64,000 nucleotides of DNA from Uloborus plumipes (lineage: Eukaryota; Arthropoda; Arachnida; Araneae; Uloboridae). The translations under genes were made by a program, and so were the position numbers. Where the stretch lies: positions 16,202 to 80,201 of the forward strand of contig JAXGGA010005215.1 of the NCBI GenBank assembly GCA_038373865.1, read 5' to 3'. The number at the start of each line of letters is the position of its first letter. Positions within the stretch are counted from its first letter, which is position 1. Shown here piece after piece: positions 1-11,428 of this stretch. The notes beneath the pieces are model-generated. The model saw only the letters and a list, made by a program, of their open reading frames with translations, searched no databases and was not told where the DNA came from.

Positions 1-1652
1 ACTAATATCAAGGTAGTTTCATTTACTTCGCACAGCTATACTATAAAAATTCCAGTCCTCGAGTCATAATATTACACGACGGCACTAGCTTTCGGGAGAG
101 TCGAACTGTAAGTCCGACTTCTTCGATGTTTAAAATTATTAGTGTCTTTTGCTTTCCAGGTTTTTAGTGGAAATCAATCCATCCTTTAATAAAACAAAAA
201 CGAGAATCTCAATTTGTCTTTAGTCAGAAAATCTTCGGCAGGATGAGAGACATTTAAGTGAAAATGCGTCTGCTGGTCAAAAGTTATTTGGGGGGGGGGG
301 GGGGGGGAGCGTTAATTAGCAAAATGGGGATCACTTCCCCAGATGCAGGTGGCATTTTCCCCTGAACAACTGACTGCCTAACGAAGACAGCGGTGTCGAT
401 TGACCAGAAGCGTAACCCGTTTCAGTAGGAACGATTACCGATAGTTTCTGCTCTTTTTTAAACAAAAAGAGACGATACGTATATTTAACTGCATTTTTTA
501 TAAGGAAAGTATGTTCATTAGAGTTGAAAACATGCATTTAAGTTAGAAGAACAATCTTTTAAAAAACTCTGGCAGCTATATTGCGTATTCAACCTGAAAA
601 TAGTGAATTTTTTGAAAAAAACACCGGATTAATTGCGATTTCCCGGTAGCTAAAATTTTTTTCCAAAAACTTTTTTTTGTACCAAGCTACTCAAAATGAG
701 TGAATACATAGGAAAGTGCGTGTACCAAGTCGAAAAAAAAAACTTTTATTTTTATGACATACCCTATTATGCAGTCTTAAACTAAAAATGGAGGAGTTAG
801 AAGGAATTAGTACCAAAATGCAGGAGTTTCATAGTCCTTTACAAAATTTTTCAACATGAAAGAATACTAGAAGAGCTTTGAAGAGCAATTTTACGGAAAG
901 TGGTCCTATTTAGCAAAAAAAATTTTTTTTTCAAAAGTTCAATTTTTCTTCATTTGTTTATTGTTTATTAATTTGTATTTTATTACAAAACACACAAAAA
1001 TCATGTAATTTTTTTAAAAGTTGCTTTATAAATAAGGAAATTGGGAGTCTAGTGTTCATGGTTTACAAAAGTCAATTTGCAGTCCAGTTTTCATCTTCCT
1101 CTCTTTGAAATTATTTGAAAAATAAAATAAAATAAAACTGTAGCTATAATGGTTGTTAACTTTCCTTTTTGATTCAATTAAATGTGTTAAATCAAAGTTT
1201 CAATACTTGAGGTGGATAAGTTGTATAAAATACAAATGTGCAAAAAATGTCATAGGCATTACAACTAAAAGGTAATTTAATCGCACAAGCAGTTAAAATT
1301 TGTCAGAAATAATTTTGTTCCATATTATAAGTTGTTTAAAGATAAGAAACATGTAACAGCTATTTTAAGCAGAAATCCTAATTTATTAGCTCTCAAGAAG
1401 GGTGCAAATCTGCATGTCACCATGGTTACATGATGAGTGTGATTCTATTTACATGCTGCATAGAATTTTTTTTACTGCAAAATAATTAGTTTTAAAAAAT
1501 TTCCATTGTTTCAACTTACATGATGGCAGTGTAAAACATCCTTCAACTTTAAATTCTTTTTATTCTTAAATTTAAATTCTGAGCAATGACGTCATAAACA
1601 AAAAAATTAAAATTTAAAATGCATGGAGTGGTGCCAAAAAAAATTATGGCAT

Positions 1653-1731
1653 ACAAAGAATGCATGTAACGCTAGTGAAACATAGAAAATGAAATTTTCC
1701 ATGTTTCACTAGTATTACCTGCATTCTTTGT
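1653..1731. repeat. Short inverted repeat (hairpin)
   Basis: The arms ACAAAGAATGCATGTAACG... and its near-complement ending at 1731 pair over about 36 bp with few mismatches around a small centre. It resembles a MITE or hairpin repeat. No clear target duplication. Confidence 0.7.
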
Positions 1732-2504
1732 TTGGCCATTGGACAAGTTAGGGGAGGAGTAAGTGGCTCTTTTCAAAATTTAAGTTCAAGAAATGTTATT
1801 GTCTTTAGTGGAATTAAGAAAGGCTGAGAGGATTCGAGACTCTTACTTTATAAGTTATGCAAACTTAAAGGCCAAATATGGCAGATTTTTATTTGATTCT
1901 GCACTTACACACATTTAAATTTGCCAACTTCTGAAGTTGCCACCAAAGTCATAGGACCCAACTCCCTCCCTTCTTCCCCCCAGAAAACACTGCAAGTGTG
2001 TGTACATACTTTTAGATGACATATTTTACAATGTAGCAATCGGCAATCGCACATCGTGTTTACTTTCTCCATGGGAAAATAGTTTTTTATATTTCCCTTG
2101 GCAAAATAAACGTTGAAGTACTACAATTAGAATTATTTACTTACTTTGGAATGGTTTGAAACCATGCAATGTTCACAAACATTGACACGGTGTTCGAAAC
2201 AAAATTGATTTGTCACCTTTTTCTTGGAGCATTTACAAAGGCCCATGGCAAATGCAAAACAACAAAATACGAGAGAGAATCAAAATATATTCATCTAATT
2301 ATCGTCAGGACATATCGATAGTTGCTCTAATTTTAATTTTTTGTAAAAATCATTTTTTTAACACCCAAACACGTCATTTTTGAGATTGATGATATTTGAT
2401 AACTTGCCAAATTGGAAAAAGTAATTTCAACAAAAACATTTAGAGTACGAATATAACGGAGAGAACAAATCTTCATCCACGGTTATCAAACGACTTGTCC
2501 CCAC

Positions 2505-2856
2505 AACCGCTTCGAGGCGATCGCAATAGATCAAAATTGCAATCGCTGCTACTAGAAGTCGAATTACATTAGAATCGCATCTCGTAGCGATTGTAACATT
2601 TCACTTGAATCCAAATTTAGCAATTTGCGATTGCATTAGTGAGTTACGATTGTCCGTGTTTCTTGTTCCGTCCTTGTTTGACTTCAATTCCTGCCTAAGG
2701 CAGGAATTCAAGTCAAACAAGGACGATCGCAACTCACTAATGCAAACGCAAGTTCCCAAATTTGGATACGTTACAATCGCTACGAAATGCGATTCTAATG
2801 TAATTCGACTTCCAGTAGGGATTGCAATTTGCGATCGCCTTGAAGCGATTGCAATG
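2505..2856. repeat. Long palindrome rich in GCGATTGC-type words
   Basis: Two arms of about 175 bp centred at 2697 (core cctaagg). Matched landmarks are TAGAAGTCGAATTACATT on the left with AATGTAATTCGACTTCCA on the right, and ACTTCAATTCCTGCCT with AGGCAGGAATTCAAGT. It looks like a foldback element or inverted-repeat MITE. Confidence 0.8.
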
Positions 2857-4113
2857 GCGTTTTACTTGAATTAACGCGATATTTAAATTTTTTGAAGGAT
2901 AATTACCCGGCTCGAGACTTTTACTAACCTCACTTCCACAGGGAGGGAAAAAATAAAATTGGGTTTGCGCCCTCCCTAGGAAAGAGACAAATTAAGGAGT
3001 TTTTACTTAAATTTATCTCACATAAAATGATGATTCAAAGTGGGTACCATATATTCGGGTACCACGGAGTTCTGGGGTGAATTCTCCGAAGTATAAGTGC
3101 GCGGAATAGTTTTAGGCTGTACTTGGTTGTTTAAGAAGGGTATAAGTCCTCTTTTGATAAGACTCTGTCATTTCAAATGGATCAAATTCAATGAAAATGT
3201 TATCTGAAAACAACAAAAACGATACCTACTTTTTGTAAATGCATTGATTTCTCAAAGCCAGGGAGAACTAAAGCAAATGATCCCCCTAAATGGCGAATCT
3301 AACCTCTGAATCAAAGCATGCTTTCTGATCGCTCTTCAGATGCAAAATTATTTTGCAAAACTGAATGTGGCGCGCTTTATATTTGTTATAATGCAAGATT
3401 TTTCATGATTCCATTTGCCCCACAGCAGGTCTATCATTTTGGCAGGAGTGCTCAACCCCCCCCCCCCCAAGGGAGTTGGGTTGTACCCAGGACACATTTA
3501 AAATATCAGGAAGAGCAAAGATAAACACTTTTTCGGGGCCCACTGTACTCAAATATTATAATTTTAGTCATTGGCTAAATCAATTATTGCTATATGGGGG
3601 TCTCTAAAATGCCGATCCCAAAGAGAGTAATCAGACCCTGGGTGTACCGCGTCAAACACTATGGAGAATATCTCAAAATAAGATCAAGCCCCCCCCCCCC
3701 AAAAAAAAAAAACCTTCTTTTCAAACTTTGATGGTGACAAGAAAAGAAACAATGTTTATGTTTTTTTTTTTTTTGAATACATTTTATTGATTTTTCATAA
3801 GTATATTGGGCACCCTTCAGTCCCAGGAAACTGTCAAATGACTGACCAGTGTCCTAGAAAAAGGAGCACTCTTTGTCACAGTAATCTAAGGTCTACTTTT
3901 TTCTGATCCGTATAATCTCCGGATAGCAACACAAGCTATTATTTATGCAATACCTACTGTTAGTGGAAAATAAATGCAAGGAGTTACATAAGATAGCAGC
4001 AGGTGGGCCCGATAGTTCTGATTAGTATTAGGGCAAATCAAAATATTTCTTTGATTTTGAAAAAAATATTTGCATTTTCTGCTGGTATCTCAGTCATGTG
4101 GACGAATAAAAGT

Positions 4114-7100
4114 CAGAGGTGGCGCTAGGAAATGCCCGACAGGGGGGCAAGCTTGCCCGACAGGGGGGCACAGGTATAATTAAAAAATTTAGTTACGAAA
4201 ACTAAGTTTCTTATAATATGCAGTTATTTTGAAATTCAAGTCCTAAACGCTATTTTAGACAATCTTTAATCATGTAGAGGGGCAATGGTACACTACACTG
4301 GATATATATATTTTTTTAGTTTTAAGTCTAAAAATCCCATTTGTTGGCAATTTTTGACTAAGTTGCAGAGTTTTATTGCAGATTTCTTAATTGGAGAGGG
4401 ACCACGTGTGGTACAATTTTTAATCAGAACCACTTGTTCACAGTTTCTATTTTTGAGAAATAAAGCGGCTTCTTATTAAAAAAAAAAAAAAAGTACAGGG
4501 ACATCGCTTGATTCGGGACTCTTTCCCGAAATATTCTTAAGACTCCTAAAAACGCAGTTATTGGGCGCCTTTGACGACGATAGGGTAAGGGTTGTGGTAC
4601 AGAGACTCTCCCAGAAATTATTCAAAATTGCCTTCAAAACAAAAATTTTATGTGCTTCTTTTCGACAACGTTTTTGAAAATCTAGTTGGCTTTATAGGTT
4701 GTTGTTGTTTCTTGGGGGGGGGGGGGGGAGTAATTTTAAAACTTCCTATTTCTTGATTTTTTCCCATTAAGAAAACGAGAAGCCAACCTTTGTCAGATGG
4801 GGGAGGCGGTCCGGTGACCTAACTGATAAAAAATCGCCCAGTTTGACTCTTGGTGATGGCCCTCGTCAGCTGCCCCAATGAAGCAGTGGCGTAACTATGG
4901 GGGTGTTTTGGGGACAAACCCCCGCCCCCCGAAACGTTGGTCCAATAATGCAAAAATGAGATGAAGAAATATAAAAAATCCTAGAATGAAAAAGTACGAT
5001 TCTCCTGTGAATATCATAGTGTTACAGACTTCATTGCCACCCCCTCCCCTTCCCAGAACTATTAAGGATCGTCTTTTTTAAGAAATAAATGTCAAAAAAC
5101 TAAGGTGGTAGGCCTCCAAATCCTCCATTATCATCGAAATTCGTCTGAAATTGCGTTCTGGAGCTTAAATTTCGAAAAAGTAGCTTAGAAGTTAGTTCTG
5201 TTAGTTTTAGTTCTGTATCCTATCATTTTCTTTCATATTATTAAAAATGGTCGACAATCGTGTTTTACTGAATGAGTAAGAGATCGAACATCCTCTCCTG
5301 GAACATCACCAAGATAGTCTAGATTGGAGTTTTTAGAGGTACAATTTATGAAAAGTTCCGGGGGCAAACCCCCGGATCCCCCTTCCATTTTTCTGCAGTA
5401 ATATTTCTTAGAACTACAGCACAATTCTAGTGTCAGAGGTTGTTACTCTTTGAAAGGCTGTCCGGTAAGTACGCATTTTCAAGTGCGTACTATGGATATA
5501 CACACATACATACATACATACAAAGTGTGGAAAAAAGAGGTTGCCCCCCCCCCCCCGCCATTTTTTAAAACCTCGTGACAACTTTGAATATAACCCCCCC
5601 CCCCGAAACCAACGAGTAGTTACGCCACTGCAATGAAGCAATCACGATTTTTATTATTGTTACTATTTATTTATTTCAACTGCTGCTCTCAAAGGTTTCT
5701 ATGATGTTACTTTTCCTTTCGGTTAAAAAACATTCGAAAATAATATTCTTTAGTTAGAAGTTAGATTACAGGAAATTCTTAACTAAGATTTAAAGATCAC
5801 ATTTCCTATCGAAATTTTACAGAAAAAAAAAAAAAAAAAAATTAATCATCTTGATTCATGTCTTTCTATGCATTTTATTTATTTTTTAATACTGGGAAGG
5901 TTTTTGCCTCTTTTTACATTGCAAAATGAGATTGACGACTCCTTACCTGAAAAACTGGCTGGGGACCGGGAGAACCGCCCTATGTTAAAGAAGTGCACAA
6001 CAGTGTGATTCCATTTGTTTACCTATTTGCTTAAAATTCGAACCAAAGAAAAGAAAAAATATGTTTTCTAAAGTGCAAGAAAACTATTTTTTTTTTTTTT
6101 TTTGTGCACAGTAAAACATTTAAAATTAATGCAGGTGCAATTAATTTTTACTTTTAAATCAAGTGTTATAAAGGCATTACAAACAACCTAACAACCAACA
6201 GCAGTTACATTCGATTCTGCTACTATCATTTAATATATTAATGGAAAAATCATATAACGGTTTTCTCATAATGCGACAGTTAATTAAAGCGTTTGCTACG
6301 ATTTATAGATATGCTTCTCATTTATTGACATGTATTTTAAAACAAAGAACACATGCATTTTAATTAAAAAAAAAGGAAATTTAAAGCAAACCATAATAAT
6401 TTCTGCTTGTTACCTTGTTGATGAAGGAAAACGTTTCAGTCAACCTATCATAAGGTTCAAAGACAACAGGAAATCCACACCCAAAAGGCCCGATCATGGA
6501 GGAGAGAAAGACCGGCCTGAAAAATTTCTTTCGACGAAAACGCCTTGCTTCAAGCTCCCGCCAAAAATCATCCCCCCCCCCCGACCGACACCTGTTACTC
6601 GTGTTACACTAATTAAAACTGTCTGACGATGCACAATCGTACAATAGTGATTCTGGCGACGAGTCCTGAGGGAGATAGCCAGCCCCTTCACCCTTAGATC
6701 ATTTAGCCAGCGGGGGATGTCTTTTCCTTTCTTCATGCAGTCGTCGGGTCTTACCGCTCATCCCCGAGTATCATCAGCCCTCCTTGGTGGGGACAAAGGC
6801 CCTGAGAGAAACACGTGTCTAGCGGCTGCTCTATCAGATTCTCAGAAAATGACAATGACTTGCCACGCTGCTGGCGGTTTACGGGTGGGACCTCTGGTTA
6901 GAAAACGAAAGGGGAAGATTTGTCCTTTTCCACCTGAACAAAAATAACTTTCTCCAGCAGAACTTACGTTCATCCAAAAGGATACGATGGCAGCAACTCG
7001 ATGGTAGAGTCCTGAAGGTTCTCGTGTTCGAAATTAGTCTGAGAATTGCGTACTTAGTCGAGTAATGGGAATATCTTAAGAAATAATAAAGTTTTTTCAG

Positions 7101-7294
7101 TTGAATGATTTTATTGAAATTATTTTACTGATCTGTCGGAATCTGAAGAGGTTTCGGCACAGATTTCTGTCGGAAAATTTAATCGTCGGAAATGTTTTCC
7201 CCGACGAAGTTAGAAATTTTCCCCGATGGGGGGGCAAGACGTTTCCGACAGGGGGGCAATTGCCCCCCCTGCCCCATAGCTAGCGCCGCCACTG
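4114..7294. mobile_element. hAT-superfamily element, non-autonomous, 3.2 kb
   Basis: Terminal inverted repeats CAGAGGTGGCGCTAG and CTAGCGCCGCCACTG (13 of 15 pair), flanked by the perfect 8-bp duplication ATAAAAGT (4106-4113 and 7295-7302). The ends hold G-rich runs (cagggggg). No transposase frame was recognised. A second hAT is inserted at 4884-5630. Confidence 0.92.
4884..5630. mobile_element. Nested hAT element, 747 bp
   Basis: Termini CAGTGGCGTAACTATGGG and GAGTAGTTACGCCACTG, with the perfect 8-bp duplication CAATGAAG at 4876-4883 and 5631-5638. It lies wholly within the larger hAT, so it is the younger insertion. No transposase was seen. Confidence 0.93.
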
Positions 7295-7302
7295 ATAAAA
7301 GT

Positions 7303-9494
7303 TAAAGGTAAAGGTTGCTTGCTCTTTAACAAGAGCTCATGTCAACCTAACTACCCTAGTTGGAATCTATGGCCTCGGTCCTTGGTGGAGGTCTGGCTTG
7401 GAACTAGACTCGTATATTACGTAGAAGGTAGAAGGTAAAGCGTAGTACACACACACACACGTGCTAAAATGAGTTGTCTTTTTTTAGTGGGAACCTAATA
7501 AGCAAGCTTGAACAGTGTAACAGGTAAAGTACAGTAACAAAAGTATGAAAAATGAAAAAAAAAAAAAAACCACGTTATATACCTTTTGTATGTTAATACA
7601 ACTTTAATAGCGTTTATGTAGAGCCCAGTTACCAATAAAATTTTGAACCAAACTCTTTTGCAGCAAAAACGAAAAAGAAAAGAAGAGTAACAAGAGTTGG
7701 GAATTTCTATGAAAGAAATAAGTTGTAATGTGTCTAGAAGAGAAACTAAAAACTTTTCATATTGTAAAATAATCATGTTTCATACACTGAAATTACTGAA
7801 AGGAACAAACTTGCTCATAGCAGTAAGTAAGCTTGTAATTAAATATGTAGAGGAGATTAGGAAGGAGTAGAGGATCGTAGTGCACCAGTAAATTTATGAC
7901 AAAATGTAACAAGAAAAAGATTTTTAGCTTGTCCATTAGATATAGCAGCTTTAGATCTTTGCTGTTACATCTACTAGGCAATAAATTCTTCCCTTATTTT
8001 GGCAAAAATGCAGCACTGCCACATTTCCCCCAAATCTTCATTATGCCAAAACAGCAAATGAAACAAGTTTGATTTTAAAACATAATATATTCTCAGCAAC
8101 AAATGTTCACTTGATTAAAATAGAAAAGTAATAAATAGCATGTATTATGATGTCAAATAAAATTTAGGGGGAGAGAAAAAAAAAACTTTTTGCACTCATA
8201 GGTGCATTTATACGAAAACTTTCCATGACGTGTAAAAATTTGAAACAATTCAATATGTAGATTTCACTGAGTTAAAGATTTTATTTCAATTGCTAAATAT
8301 TTTACAGAAATACGTAGTTTTGCATACAATTACATTTATGTAAATTGTAAGTTAGAAGAAAACAAGGTACGAGGCAAAAATTTTAATAAAAATTGCAATT
8401 ATTTTTGAAGTTACAAAGAATCTCAATTTAAGTATGGGAAAGGAAATATACGACGATTTTTGTCTGTATATTATATCCAGTTTATTGCACTAAAAAGATG
8501 CACTATTGAAAATTGCACAGAGCATGTTCCTTGTAACTCTAATACACATGTAAGCGATTCCAATAGAAATTTGTGATTTTATATGTTCTTTTATCTTATG
8601 TAGAATGTTCATCAACAATAAAATTCTTACAAATTTCTTCTTATCAAACACAAATTGTTTTGAATATTTATTAAGGATTCAAATCTGATTGTCTTAATAT
8701 AGGAATCCTTAGTTTTTTAAAATTATATATATAAAAAAAAAAAAAAAAAACAACTCACACAAGTTGGTATTTTATTGCTTTTTGCTTACTGAAGATAAAA
8801 GAAATGCATTTTTCAATATCAATATATATGTAGAAAAAAAGTTTAGATTCCCAACTTTTAATTATAAATACTATAATTAAAAAAAATGACAAAAAATATC
8901 ATACAAATATCAGTTACTGACAGTGCAAAATAAAACAGCAAGCTAAAAATAATCAATGTGCAAAGTGATGGCGAACAAATTTTAACTTCAGCGAATACAA
9001 AATGCTAATTGGGAGCTTGGGAATTGCGACATGGTAAATCTGCCACTGAAGAAAAATTAAAAAAATATTATGTGCCAAATTTAAGACCATTGGGGAAAAT
9101 GATTGCCTTGTTCATAAAGAGACTGTTACACACATTTTTATAAAATAACAGATACCACATTTATACCCCATACTAAATATCTTTCATTATACTGTAAACT
9201 AAAGCAAAACAAAGAATGGGGCACAAGATGGGATCCTTTTCCACCAAATAAATATTAAACTCTTAATTAAATAAAAAAATTTTCTGTGACTGTGTATGCA
9301 CATGGAGAGAGGATTATCTTAATTTCGTACTCTTCAGTTTTGAAATTAATGTTAAGGGATAAGTTTAAAATACTCCATTAAAAAAAAAAAAATCTCTTTG
9401 CGGGAAAAGAAAAGCACAAAAAAGACAACATCACTGTCCCTAACTAAGAGGTAGTGAAGAAGTACAATTTTCAAATCACTTACACAAATGAACT
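7303..9494. other. Intergenic DNA downstream of SELENON
   Basis: AT-rich, no coding sequence recognised. It holds a short CA run near 7447-7460, poly-A at about 8733-8750 and several minus-strand AATAAA hexamers. The stretch 7310-7440 is GC-richer and may be an old repeat of unknown type. Confidence 0.5.
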
Positions 9495-9500
9495 TTTATT
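9495..9500 (-). terminator. Candidate SELENON polyadenylation signal
   Basis: AATAAA on the minus strand, about 240 nt beyond the SECIS-like fold. It is the nearest canonical hexamer that keeps the SECIS in the mRNA. Further hexamers lie downstream in this AT-rich stretch, so the actual cleavage site is uncertain. Confidence 0.35.
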
Positions 9501-9733
9501 TAACATTCTTAAAATGTGCAATAAATCTATTTAAAACTGAACATTTTTTGTTTGTGTTTCATTTCTCTTCCATTTTATAATGGTATTTAGCATTTTGTTT
9601 GGAAGGAATAATTTGTTCACCAATACAAAATTGATGGATAGAATATATTAATGCTTAAAGAAATATAACAATACAAAACAGAAATGAAAAAATATGTTCA
9701 GTTCATTTTATCCATGCATGTTTAAACTTAAGA

Positions 9734-9802
9734 TGCAATTTGAACATCCACTACACCTACCAGCAATGTGTTTTAAGAGTGTAGTATCATAATGACATTG
9801 CA
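9734..9802 (-). promoter_or_regulatory. SECIS-like element in the SELENON 3' UTR
   Basis: Minus strand, 5' to 3': helix I arm TGCAAT (9802-9797), a 6-nt internal loop, ATGA (9790-9787), T, helix II arm ACTACAC (9785-9779), TCTT, AAAA (9774-9771), apical region, GTGTAGT (9756-9750), GGAT (9749-9746), a 6-nt internal loop, and ATTGCA (9739-9734). The quartet gives U.U, G.A, A.G and U.G pairs. The unpaired A run starts 12 nt after ATGA, as in eukaryotic SECIS elements. It lies about 1.5 kb past the stop. Weak point: the upper part of helix II has only 7 firm pairs plus wobbles. Confidence 0.78.
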
Positions 9803-11340
9803 TAATTTTTTTAACACTATGCATGGATAGAAAAGTCAACTTCCAAATGCAGTATAGAAACAGAAATTTTCTGTTTTTTATTTTTAAAAAATAAATAAGT
9901 ATATACAAAAAGAGCAGTAGAAAGATTGATATCTTTTCATTAATATAGATAAAATTTTGTAGAAAAACATTCAATATACAAGTCAAGCTTTAAAAAAGCA
10001 TCAATACTTTATTTGATGTACATGTGCAACACACAAATATTTTAAATATTTAGAAGTAGTAACATTTAATTGCACCCCTAAAAGACCATTTCTAATTCCT
10101 GTAAAGCAATGCATTCAACTATAGATACTGGAACAGCAGAAATATTGCAAGGAAATGTACTTATGCTTCATGTTGCACTCAATCTTATATTTACATGGTA
10201 GAAATTTTCAATTTAAAGTATCGTATATTCAACCGATTCTTGCCATAGATTGTTTTTTAAACAAATATGCTAAGTTTATTCCATACCTTAAAAAACGCTT
10301 GCAAAATTATAGTTTTTTTTTAAGTTTAACAAATTTTTATGAAGACAAATTTGAATGACGGAGCAATATTTTTCATAAATGCAATCTAATAAAAATTTGT
10401 ACATAGTACGGAAGACTCGTACAACTTGGCAGTTTTAAAATATGCACATTGATCCGTGAAATTAGCAATAATTCTCCTTTTTTAAAAATTAGATTATGGT
10501 ATGATTTTTCCCTTAAAATTTTAGCACTTATTTAAATTTGTGTTCCAAGTTTCTACTTGACAAAATATTTTTGAGAAGAGCTTTTTTCAGTAGAATCAAA
10601 TCTGAATGCCACGTAAATTAAAGAGAAAGTGCAACTGTAAACTGAATTGATCAAAAATTAAAATAACTTTAGCGAGATATTTGATGGAATAATTTAATGC
10701 AATGCTTTAAAGCAAAAAATTCTAATAAATTGCACAGTACAAAGAAGTACCCGTAAAAAGCAGCAATCAAAATGTTGCAGTAGAAGATAAAATTTTCAAA
10801 CGATAAAATAGTGATAGAACACTACTGCTCCAAAACTTTTATAAATTATAGAAGCAGATTTCATATCACTATTTCATTAACAATATTTTATACATCATAT
10901 AAAATTCATAAAAAGCATCTACAGTACTCAACTATGTGTAGAAAAAATAGTGAAACAGCAACAGGTTAAGTACATATGCTTTATTGCATCAGGCTAAAAA
11001 TTATCATAAATCTTGAGCAAATTTTGAATTCAGGTCATCCGATTCAAAGCTTAGCTAAATTTGAAGCAGCAGAATAGCAGAGAATAGCTCTGAACATTTA
11101 TTAAGAAAAAATAAAATAGCTATGTAATTGGAATGAGTAAAATCTATAACAGATCGGACAGAGTTTTGTACAACAACATGAGAAAATATCACAGTAACAT
11201 GAAGAAATATTCATGTTGATTCAAATGCATGAATAATTTATAACAGGACACTCCACAAAGTAGTTTTCATAAATATATATTAACAATTTATATAATCAAT
11301 AATATAAATTTATTCATAATATAAAAGTGTTTAAACAAAT

Positions 11341-11428
11341 TTAAAATTCCTTATCTCTTGCAACTTTTTTGGCTTTTAGCCCAGTTTCAAGAAAATTTTG
11401 ATAATTCACGTCAACAGGATCACTAAAC
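11341..11428 (-). CDS. SELENON: SELENON coding exon 8 and stop codon
   Basis: 88 nt, acceptor ttttttag. It encodes the last 28 residues ([18 protein letters not shown] and a basic tail) and ends with TAA at 11343-11341. The tail corresponds to the FxDP..YxxFLxxGL ending of the family. Confidence 0.94.

Larger units (their letters stand above)
1..4105. other. Intergenic DNA without a recognised gene
   Basis: AT-rich, with homopolymer runs (G at about 291-307; C at about 3456-3468 and 3690-3700) and two palindromes listed separately. The short open frames show no family resemblance; the longest near 2605 lies entirely within a palindrome. Confidence 0.6.

Noticed and set aside
2605..2874. 89-residue open frame
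   Set aside because: It lies entirely within a palindrome and has no recognisable protein features.
6330..6947. Several open frames within the outer hAT element
   Set aside because: None shows hAT transposase motifs; they overlap on opposite strands and look like chance frames.
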